From Ramazzottius varieornatus (taxonomy: Eukaryota > Tardigrada > Eutardigrada > Parachela > Ramazzottiidae): a stretch of 64,000 nucleotides of DNA. The translations under genes and the position numbers were made by a program. The stretch lies in NCBI GenBank assembly GCA_001949185.1, contig BDGG01000013.1:857107-921106 (forward strand), read 5' to 3'. The notes beneath the pieces were generated by a model. The model saw only the letters and a list, made by a program, of their open reading frames with translations. It was not told the DNA's origin and made no database searches. Shown here piece by piece: positions 55,111 through 64,000 of this stretch. Position 1 is the stretch's first letter. Each line of letters opens with the position of its first letter.

Positions 55111-56835
55111 ACCATCGCTGCAAACGCTCTTCTACCAGCCTTTCGGGCAGGAGCGGCTGCCGCAGCCGCGCCTGGTGAAGTCTGTTACAACTGGAACAGG
55201 TAATTTTCTCTTAACGGAGATACCCCGTCATTACGTCTGCTCCCAATGTTATGCCAATGGTCTCCGCGTCACCATCCATAATCTCAAGAATCATCCCAAA
55301 GTACAGTATAAAGTCCCAACTCACGAGCCCAACCGTAATTCTGTCAATGGAGATAAAAACTCCACTCAAGCCTAATATTTTCGGTCATTATCTCTCTCTT
55401 CATCCTAATCCCATATTCGCAAACAGTGTCATGGATATTCTTTTGCATGGCGCCGATATTGGTTATTGTGGTCCGCGCACTGCTCGGAATGGAAGGAGCT
55501 TTGTTCACCGGTTGACTGATGGAAAAGCTGGCAAGTCTGTTACGTGATCGAATAGCCTAGAGCGTCTCCTGCGTGAAGGCGATTGAAATTTCTGGAATCG
55601 GACGTCGGGTTTGGAAAATATGGGAATTACAAACGAAAACCATGGGGTGGCGATGCCCCGTGACAGTGACTGTAAGCTAGATTACCCATAACCGCAGACT
55701 GTGCCATAACACTGGCTCATTTTTGTCAATCCGGCTTTTACCTGCTTCTCCGCATGATTTTGTTCTATTTGGCATATTGTAGTTCGAAAAATCATAGTTC
55801 GTACCGCGTTGGCTGGCAGAGCATCCGCGGAAGGAATCTTTGATACCCACAGTTAGATTCGGTCGTAAGAATTTCTGCACAACACTACTACTGTATTGAG
55901 AATGCATCCCTTCCCGTGGTCACGTGGTCTCATAGCATCAATCAATAGTGGCCAACGTCGCCTGACCACCTGAAGGGATGCATTTTTAGCACTGGACGTC
56001 AGGGCAACAGGAGCGCCATCTATCAGTCTACCGCCTGAGTCGGTACTGGGTGCGCCCCTGTGGGGTCCAAAGAGTTCTGTCCAAGTGCTGTCATTACAGC
56101 GTTTAGGTGCCTGTAAAGGTCTTTGGCTTGGCTTCGATGCTCTATGTAAACGCACGAAGAGAAAGTCTGGACCGGTAAAAACAATCTGGACCAAGCGAAA
56201 ACGACGGCACCGTGAGATCCAACCGTAGAAAATTGTCCGAAAGTGCATTCGGTTTCACGCAGTTCTCGACAATTTTCTACGGTTGAATTTGGCGTTGCCG
56301 TCGATTTCGTGTAGTCCGGAATTTTTCTTCGTGCGTGTACCTGAACGAACGAAGGCAGGACACTCATCTTTGTGCGCTCATTGGTCGTTCAGCAGACTTC
56401 GAGTACAAAGTTAATGAACGTTGGGGAAAGGAGGGCGCTCCGGTTGCATTTTTGCGAGCACATGGTGGGGGAACTGGTTTGGGGCCGTTCCAGTAACTAA
56501 TCCAGGTATGTAAGGACAGGCAATCTGATCAATGTTGGCTGTCTACGTTGATCATGGGGTTATCTAATCGGTCAAGTTCATACGTGAACTTCTTACTTTG
56601 GATTGCTGATACGGCATTTCTTACTGCAAATCAGCATGCTAGACCATACCGAAGTTGCACCACCAAACTCTTAGGAAGTCAGCTGATCTGGTGATTACAT
56701 TCTAATACCTTTCTGCATGGTTTCCCCTTCAGTATTTTTGGGTTGTGGTTTGAAAATTCTCAGCTTCGGGACTTGGGCTGTCTATTGTATCCAGCTTGCT
56801 GCACCGATAGTTTCTGTTGGTCTATACGTTGGAAA
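55111..56835. other. Spacer upstream of P450 gene 3
   Basis: No gene is supported. The family-1 MITE at 56146-56340 lies here. The last 500 bp before 56836 should hold the promoter of P450 gene 3; no clear motif was seen. Confidence 0.4.
56146..56340. mobile_element. Family-1 MITE copy with strong internal hairpin
   Basis: The ends are GTAAACGCACGAAGAGAAAG and, inverted, GTACACGCACGAAGAAAAAT. The centre folds on itself: CAACCGTAGAAAATTGTCCG pairs with CGACAATTTTCTACGGTTG about 25 nt later. Confidence 0.75.
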
Positions 56836-59330
56836 ATGCTGCTGTGGATTGCCAGTATTCTTGCTGGCCTGATTGGCTATTCCGTCTAGTAAGCGGGAAT
56901 GCGTGTCTAGGAAGTCATCGAGAAACCGAAATTAGTCTTAAATTATCGTGCATCTGTGCTAATAAAAGAAATTTGCAGGGTTTTTTTCTGTTTTTCTTTC
57001 CAGTCAGTCAATCAAGAGATATGAATACTGGCAAAAGCGAGGCGTAGCAGGACCTCGTCCAGTTCCTATTGTGAACCAGTTTCTCGACTTCAGCTGGGTA
57101 ATTTAGAGAGGAGCATTTGTATCTCCGTCTAAAACTGATCTTTCGGTTTCACTTGGCCTATTTTGATCAATGAATGATTTTATTCGTGTAGAAAGGCATG
57201 GGGAAGTTCGACGTGGGTCTCATCAAAAAATTCGGTAGAGTATGCGGATATTATGACACAGGACCTATCCTGCTGGTTTCGGATCCGGAAATGCTGAAAG
57301 ATATCATGGTCAAGGACTTTTCCGTCTTCGCTAACCGCCGAGTAAGTTACCTGATCAAATTCCCATCGAACTCCCATCGATCTGACTATGCACCACGTGC
57401 TGTCAGGACTTCGATCTGAACGGCCCCATCATGGATCTTAGCGTGAGCGTCCTTCGGGATCAGCACTGGAAGGTGACTTTCTCTTCAAACAACATTAGAC
57501 GGAATTAGACGGAATCGAAACCACCGCGGATAGCAATTTCGTTTTCCTAGCACGTTCGAAACGTCCTGGTTCCGGCATTTAGTTCGGGCAAAATGAGGCA
57601 GGTTAGTATTGATAGGACATTGATGAAAGAGAAAGCCTCCGAGGGACGATGTTTGGGTTTTGGGTAGATGGAACATCTCATCACTGATTGCTGTGAGACA
57701 ATGGTGGCTCATCTGGACAAAGTGGTTAAGGATGGTGAGGACCTCGACGTCAAAGAGTAAGTAACTTTTTCTTCCATTTATCGATAGGCAGGTTGCAATG
57801 GGATTCGGACTCTTGTACCTTTCTTCTCGCAGGTACTTCAAGCGAATAACCATGGACGTGATCTCCTCGACCTTTTTCGGCACCAAGACTGATACACAAA
57901 GCAACCCGAATAGCCCCTTTGTGAAGAATGCTCTCAAAATCTTTGATATTTCGATCTTCAACCCCGCTTTCCTTGTGGTCTGTAGGTGTCAATCTTTAGA
58001 ACTTCATTTTCGGCAGAAGTACAGTACACTGTATTCTTAAATCTGACTTTTCTGTTGTGTAGTCCTTGCTCCTCGGTTTGCTCCGTTCGCCAAAAAAATG
58101 AAGATGCAGTTGACTCCCCGTCGTCCCTTGGAGCACATTGTCTTGGTGATGAAGGAGATCCTGGAGATGCGGAAGAGCTCAGGACAGGTAAGAGAGAAAA
58201 AACGATCGAGACAGTGCCTCTTGTAGATTTGCTGCGATCTTCGATCGGGAGGTTTGCAGGTACGCCGTGACTTTTTGCAAATGATGGTCAAAGCCATGGA
58301 TCAGAATGACAGCACCAAAAGACCGGCGAAAGACTACGAAGAAGATGGCCCAGATGTCCTTTCTGATGCCCTGTCGGTTGGACCTTCGTCTCAACCCCAA
58401 GCAAACCATCAGGAGCATCGAATCAACCGCGCTTTAACGCCTGACGTACGAAAACCTAGCGTTATCTCACTTGACACTTAAATCAGCACTCACCATGAGT
58501 TCTGTATTGTAGGAAGTCATGGCCCAATCAGTCGTTTTCTTGCTCGCAGGCTTCGAGGTACATTCCGTCTGTCGTTCTTTGTGCTGGCAAGACCGACGAA
58601 ATCTAGTATGCAGTGATTTCAGACTACGGCAAATACACTTACTTTCATGACGTACCTTCTGTCCATACACCCCGAAATTCAGGAACGCCTCCGCAAAGAA
58701 ATCCAGCAAGTTATTGGCAGAGATGTCCAGCCAACCTACGACCTCATCGCGCAAATTCCTTATCTGGATCAGTGCATCAACGAAACCCTCAGACTATACC
58801 CTCCAGCCACCCGCGCAGAACGAGAGTGTAGTGAGGACTGGACCTGGAAGAACTTGACCATCGAGAAAGGCACGACCATCGGCATCCCCATCTACGGCCT
58901 GCACCACGATCCTGAATTCTGGCCCGAGCCCGATTGCTACAACCCCGACCGCTTCTCCGAAGAGAACAAGCACAAGATTATTCCGTTTACCTTCTTACCT
59001 TTTGGCCAAGGACCACGAAACTGCGTTGGCATGAGGTATGATGACAGCGAGTTTCCTGTTGAGTTACTCATACCAGTCTTGTTTTGGTCTTCCAGGTTTG
59101 CCATTTATGAAATCAAGATGGTGATGGTTAGTATCCTTCTAAAGTATCGGATTGTGTCATCGCCCCGCACGGTAGGTGTAACTGTGTAGGGGTTCAAAAA
59201 GGAGGTTGCTCACTGAACCGTCAGTAGCCCGTTTAAATTTTTCTCTTTCAAGGTGACGCCGGTGCTGAAGGACTGGGGTCTTGTCACCCCGAAGGACCCA
59301 TTGTGGGTCAAGCTGGAAGAGTTCAGTTAA
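56836..59330 (+). CDS. Cytochrome P450, CYP3 clan, type A (gene 3)
   Basis: The model is join(56836..56888,57004..57097,57192..57341,57407..57472,57551..57601,57668..57756,57833..57981,58063..58187,58260..58445,58513..58557,58623..59035,59096..59171,59253..59330), 524 residues, no lesions. The exon pattern is identical to gene 1 (13 exons, undivided exon 3; exon 9 is three codons shorter). It has an anchor MLLWIASILAGLIGY and the hinge GVAGPRPVPIVN. The I-helix is FLLAGFETTANTLTFMTY, ExxR ETLR, the PERF-equivalent NPDRFSEENK and the heme loop FLPFGQGPRNCVGMR, with thiolate Cys470. An acidic insert YEEDGPDVLSDAL is close to that of gene 1. It is a microsomal monooxygenase; the substrate is unknown. 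Confidence 0.93.
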
Positions 59331-60138
59331 GCTCTGCAGAAAGAATTGAAGAACTTAAGTCCAGAAAACCGAAGCCCACGGTGGCGTGAGATTGATCATT
59401 GGACTTTCGCCCGTTGTTCGTGAAAAATGCGAAACATTTCGCATGATCTTACGATCATCATCAGTGAAAGATATCAAACAGATTCTCATACTATAATACT
59501 GTACTCGCGTTCCGCAAGTATTTGCCTTTTTTAGTGAATTCTTCCAGGTACCAGTATGAGTCTCAGAGATGATGCGCACATATACAGTGGCATCAAGAAC
59601 AATGAAGGGATAAACCGGTACGAGGTAGCCGGAATGGAGATATCCACGGAGCACTGTTTTGTAGACTTGATTGTTTGATCATAGTACGTCAAATAGGCTC
59701 TCTGACATTACTTCCGACCCACCTTCCTTCCAAGCCAGTTATCTCGTCAGCTCTGCCACCTCTGAGCTTTTGATTTGTTCTAGAAGAATGGAGACAAGTT
59801 TTTCTTGATTTAATCTAGTTTGATGCAGTATGTGTTGAGATCAGGCCTGGATATCTCCATGCCGGCTACCTCCTATTGGCATATTTCCACAGGCAGTTCG
59901 TACTTCGTCCTCTGACATCCCTGGAGCTGCGCAATCAACTATCTTATCAGTTGCACTCCCAGGCTTGCGATTACAACCAGCGGGTTTTCTCTGTTACTCC
60001 ATGAAACATTTCACAAACACCATGATCCCAGAAACCGCTATTGCACACTCGTGTCTGCCATTGAAGGCACCAGCTGTTGCTGTAGGTTCTTTCCTTGCGT
60101 AGTGCAATCAGTTCAGATCGATTGTGGACCCGCAAAGA
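59331..60138. other. Spacer between P450 genes 3 and 4
   Basis: No gene was seen. CCGGTACGAGGTAGCCGGAA near 59618 and, in inverted order, CATGCCGGCTACCTCCTATT near 59861 form a short inverted pair (shared GGTAGCCGG) about 240 bp apart, possibly another small element; both are followed or preceded by TGGAGATATCCA-like words. Confidence 0.35.
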
Positions 60139-62923
60139 ATGTTAATATGGATAGTTAGCCTGAGTCTGGTGCTCGTCGCGTATTTCATCTTGTAAGTGAT
60201 CGCAGTTTTTCGTCACGTATCGAAAAGGAAAAACCGATGCATATTATGCGGTCGGGATAAGGTTGTCAAACGACTGGTTACAATTTTCAGTGCAGCCAAA
60301 CTCAACCATGAATACTGGCGAAAGCGCGGTATACCTGGGCCTTACCCGATGCCCTTCGTTGGACAAATATGGCGGATCGGAAAGGTAAGTCGACTAAGAA
60401 CACCGTGTCAGTATACGTACAACCCACCACCCGGCTGACCGGAATTGTTTCCTGTTGCAGATGGGATTTGGGCAGTACGATGTTCATTACATGAAAAAGT
60501 TCGGTCGGCTGTTCGGGTATCTATCAAGCTGTCGAACGCAGTGCTGAAATTACCCACTCTATCGTAGCAATTAACTAGCAAGTAATGAGAGCTCTTGGCA
60601 GATATCACGATCAGAAACCTGTACTCGTCGTGGCAGATCCGAGTATGCTGGAGAACATAATGGTAAAGGACTTCTCCACTTTCGTCAATCGCCGAGTAAG
60701 CTCTCGCATCTCAAACTGTTCTTAAGCCAAATTTGAGCCACCCTAAAATGACAATGTCATTTCGATCTCAATGAGCCCAGGATTTCGATCTCCATGGACC
60801 TATCCTGAACCTCGGCGTTTTTGCGCTGCGAGACCAGCATTGGAAGGTACTGCAGTCCAAACCGTAGTCTCATTTGCGCGAAATGCCTGTGGCAGAACGG
60901 ACGCTTTTCTTACAGCATGTCCGGACAGTCATCGCGCCAGCCTTCAGCTCTGGAAAAATGAGACAGGTATTCATCCGGTCTTCCTAGACTTCTCCTGTTC
61001 CCGTTCCGCCGGACGAATAAGCTCAGCCTTCTGCACAGATGGAAGAGTTGATTGCTGACTGTTGTAAAACGATGGTCACACATTTGGACAAAGTGGCGAA
61101 AAAGAGAAGCGAGCTGGATGTCGTAGAGTAAGTCTGTGCTCGCTTTCCCACAGCGTAGAAACTCAAGGTTCTTCGTCGTCAAGGTACTTCAAAGAGATAT
61201 CCATGGACATCATCACTTCCACCTTCTTCGGCACAAAAGTGGATTCGCAGTCCAACCCGAATAACGAACTGGTCAAAAATGGGAGACAGATTTTCGAAAC
61301 TTCTGCTCTGAACCCTGCACTTCTGATCAGCTGTAAGTTCCACCTAAAAGATTGCAGAGTTGACTGGGCAAAGAATTTGTTTGTTGTAGTTTTGGCGCCA
61401 CGTTTGATTCCACTGGCAAAGTGGATGGGCATACAGATGAGCCCCAAATAACCACTAAACTTTCTCATTTCGACCATGAAAGAAATCTTAGACATGCGCA
61501 AGTTTTCCGGGCAGGTATACGAAAATACACGTTTTCCATTTACGCGGAAAAGTCGACCGACGTGTGTGCAACGACTGTGTGCTTTAGGTCCGCCGGGACT
61601 TCTTGCAATTGATGGTAAAGGCGCTTGATGAAACCGAAGCTTCCCAGCAGCAGAGTACAAAACAGTCAATGCGTCCCACCGATAATTTCCCGGAAGACGA
61701 GGAAGATGGTGCAGACGTTCTGTCTGGCGTCTTTTCTCCGGCCGAAATCTCCTCGCCATCGGATGAGACCCACAGCTCGCCCATTAACCGAGCACTATCT
61801 ATTGACGTATGACTCTATTCTTCATTGCATATTGCCCAACTCAAAACCGATGGAACCTTGGAATTCTATAGGAAGTTTTGGCGCAGTCGATTATATTTTT
61901 CGTGGCCGGTTTCGAGGTACCCTTCAGCTCTTGGACGTGATCTCGCGAACTTTCCAGTTTCGGTGATACCATTCGAAACTATCGTTACGAATGTTTACTT
62001 GATACTGTACAGACTTCGGCGACGACATTGACTTTCATGACATACCTGCTGGCCATTCACCCCGAAATCCAAGAAAAGTTACGCAAGGAGATCGACCAAG
62101 CCATCGGGAAGGACGTACCGCCCACTTACGACCTCATCTCCCGGATACCTTATTTGGACCAGTGCATCAACGAAACTCTACGAATGTATCCTCCAGCAAC
62201 TCGTACGGAGCGGGAAAACAGCGAAGAATGGACATATGGGAATTTGACGCTTGACAAGGGAACCATCATCGCCATCCCTATCTACGCAATCCAGCACGAC
62301 TCCGAATACTGGCCTGAACCTGACAGCTTCAACCCTGACCGGTTCTCGGAAGAGAACAAACACAAGATTGTTCCCTTCACCTTTCTACCGTTCGGACAAG
62401 GACCGCGTAACTGTGCCGGAATGAGGTGTGACTGGCGGACGATACATCCCGTTGTTAGACTAATCGTCAACATTTGTTTCCCAGGTTCGCCATATACGAA
62501 ATTAAGATGGTATTGGTCAGTGTGCTGCAGAGATACCGTCTGGTAGCAACTCCTCGAACTGTAGGTCATGGGTACACGCACGAAGGGCAAGTTTGGAACA
62601 GTAAAAAGTTTAGAACAGGCAGAAAGACGAAAAACTCAAAATTCAACCATAGGAAATTGCTAAAAATGCATTGGTATGAATTGCCCACGACGGCCACGTA
62701 CCTTCGTACTTTCGTTCCGCGGTTTTGGAATCACCTGATGCAAACTGTTTACTGCGCTAAACCTTCCCTTCGTGTATGTACTCAGTTTTGGTCCCTACTG
62801 CAACAGACACCGCACGAGCTCGTTCTTGCACTCTTGTTTACGTAGGCTGCACCAGTCACACAAGATGTTGGTCTCGCCGTTCCGAAACACCCCTTATGGC
62901 TCACAGTAGAACACCTTCGTTGA
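60139..62923 (+). CDS. Cytochrome P450, CYP3 clan, type B (gene 4), interrupted by an in-frame TAA
   Basis: The model is join(60139..60191,60291..60384,60461..60516,60602..60695,60781..60846,60916..60966,61039..61127,61184..61332,61390..61514,61588..61806,61872..61916,62013..62425,62485..62560,62846..62923), 536 codons, all junctions in phase. It shares with gene 2 the intron after LFGG and the anchor MLIWIVSLSLVLVAY. The I-helix is FFVAGFETSATTLTF (second Thr replaced by Ser), ExxR ETLR, and the heme loop FGQGPRNCAGMR has thiolate Cys481. TAA at 61449-61451 (codon 238) stands where gene 2 has Arg in MSPKRPLNF. If real, translation stops before the I-helix and no heme-binding domain is made. 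The final intron (62561-62845) is 285 nt because a family-1 MITE lies in it. Confidence 0.88.
62572..62781. mobile_element. Family-1 MITE inside the last intron of P450 gene 4
   Basis: The ends are GTACACGCACGAAGGGCAAG and, inverted, GTACATACACGAAGGGAAGG. The interior has AAATTCAACCATAGGAAATT and GAATTGCCCACGACGGCCAC, matching the family core. It accounts for most of an intron that is 54-110 nt in the three paralogues. Confidence 0.8.
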
Positions 62924-63210
62924 AAGCGGAGAATTTGTGGATACTCCCGGCTTTTACTGAACTTTCCCTGCACTTGCGATAGGGATTTCAGAGACATTTT
63001 GTCTGTAACTGTTTCGAGTACAAAAGCAGTCAATTGCAAGCTGTAGTCTTGCGATTTTCCCCATAGGATATTCTTGCGCCACCGTCAACAGTAGCCCACA
63101 TCATTTTGGCGCGTCTTTGAATATTCGATATTCAGGTTTGATTAGGCTAGCTCTTGTGATATCTATGTATTAGCTGCTGAGACTCAGACATAATATTATG
63201 CAAAGTAATT
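62924..63210. other. 3' flank of P450 gene 4, no feature seen
   Basis: Non-coding sequence between the P450 stop codon and the tandem repeat. Nothing was recognised. Confidence 0.5.
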
Positions 63211-63212
63211 TT

Positions 63213-63400
63213 TTTCACGGCATAGAACACTGCCTTTCACTCCGCGCACTACCTTTGACACTACCCTTTCACTCAGTGCACGGCCTGGTACGCTGCCTCT
63301 CACTCCGTGCACTACCTTTGACACTACCCTTTCACTCAGTGCACGGCCTGGTACGCTGCCTCTCACTCCGTGCACTACCTTTGACACTACCCTTTCACTC
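63213..63400. repeat. 63-bp tandem repeat, about three copies
   Basis: A unit containing CACTACCTTTGACACTACCC and GCACGGCCTGGTACGCTGCC is repeated about 2.9 times with near identity. Because 63 is a multiple of three, all frames stay open through it and code for a 21-residue repeat. It abuts the C-terminus of the SWIM transposase frame. Confidence 0.9.
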
Positions 63401-64000
63401 ATCGAGGGTGCGGTCCATAAACTCTCGGTATACGGGGAAGACGTCTTTACTCTCGGAAGAATTTCTTAGCCAACGGCGATGATAGTCAGATCGATCGAAG
63501 AGGCCTCCTGTAGTTGCAAGGGTCTGCCTAACAGCAAATATGTGGGAGCATCCAACAGCTAGCGTGCAGTTGAACGTACATTCGCATCTACCATCAGACG
63601 TTAGCATCACATCATACGCCTTTCCATGTAGGTCATTCGTAACAGTGTAAGAGTCATCGCCCCAGTTCCTAACCTTCAGATGGTCTTCCTTTGCGTGGAA
63701 TCTTTTCATTTCTTTATGGAGGAGTCGCACTGCAAAGTCGGTTAGTGTTTGACCGGCCACATCGAAGAATGCCTGGTATTCTGGGAAGTACACCTGAAGG
63801 TGGGTAGTTTCTTGAAGGAACTGAATGAAGGTCGATCTACACACTTTGGTGTCGAGAAGGTCGAGCAGGATTCGAACACATTCAGTAATATGGCGTGTAG
63901 TCCTCCGGCGGTCCCGCATTACCTGCTAGTACTGCAGGTTGAACCGTTCAATTCGGTTATTCGTTGTGTTACCCAAAGCAGGCAGGTTCTTTCGATGATG
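63395..64000 (-). mobile_element. MULE-type transposase C-terminus with SWIM zinc finger (partial)
   Basis: On the minus strand the frame enters from the right edge with LGNTTNNRIERFNLQ, the TNNxxE motif common to MULE and ZSWIM-related transposases. Then comes a long helical part (HITECVRILLDLLD, FAVRLLHKEMKRFH), and the SWIM finger CECTFNCTLAVGCSH, a CxCxnCxH pattern. It stops at 63395. A TAG at 63926-63928 interrupts the frame between FNLQY and QVMRDRRRT, where Lys would be expected. Catalytic DDE residues would lie beyond the window. It could be a domesticated ZSWIM-like gene, but the stop favours a dead element. Confidence 0.7.

Noticed and set aside
63213-63400. CRISPR-like array
   Set aside because: Contiguous tandem copies without unique spacers in an intron-bearing eukaryotic sequence.
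63198-63482. Plus-strand ORF with LPLTLPFHS repeats
   Set aside because: Artefact of the 63-bp tandem repeat; no start context or further exons.

Overview
This is a eukaryotic window from an invertebrate animal. The genes are split by short GT-AG introns, mostly 55-90 nt, and the families are metazoan: CYP3-clan P450s, a caspase, a gustatory-receptor-like protein, a receptor guanylate cyclase, an astacin and a CAP protein. Intron size and gene content would fit a compact protostome genome such as a tardigrade or a mite. That is inference; nothing here fixes the species.

Layout. 1-8.6 kb: an interrupted gustatory-receptor-like gene and several inverted-repeat elements. 8.6-17.3 kb: an 8-exon GH3-domain gene (minus strand, one in-frame TAG), a two-exon caspase (plus) and a three-exon DHX33-like DEAH helicase (minus). 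17.3-28 kb: the relic of a P450, then two complete 13- and 15-exon P450 genes. 28-56 kb: a stretch dominated by decayed genes and mobile DNA. It holds a rhodopsin-like GPCR with lesions, a CAP pseudogene, astacin pieces, an intron-bearing divergent H2A, a hAT-like transposase beside an SGNH hydrolase, a receptor guanylate cyclase spread over about 7 kb with a broken RLE-type non-LTR retrotransposon lying inside it, and a gag-like fragment. 56.8-63 kb: two more P450s. 63-64 kb: a 63-bp tandem repeat and a SWIM-finger MULE-type transposase running off the right edge.

The P450s fall into two types that alternate. Type A (genes at 20.1 and 56.8 kb) has an undivided third exon. Type B (genes at 25.1 and 60.1 kb, probably also the relic at 17.8 kb) has an extra intron there. 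The order B-relic, A, B, ..., A, B suggests duplication of an A+B block, with about 29 kb of unrelated or decayed sequence now between the pairs. The products would be microsomal monooxygenases of xenobiotic or endobiotic metabolism.

Two themes recur. At least seven otherwise well-aligned reading frames carry a single in-frame stop, using all three stop codons, and several also carry a one-base frame break. At least nine kinds of inverted-repeat (MITE or foldback) element are visible, three of them sharing a terminal TACTGTA motif. Two N-gaps each sit inside duplicated or inverted flanks, so local assembly error must be weighed before calling genes dead. Exon coordinates were read by eye from splice signals and reading-frame continuity and may be off by a base or two.
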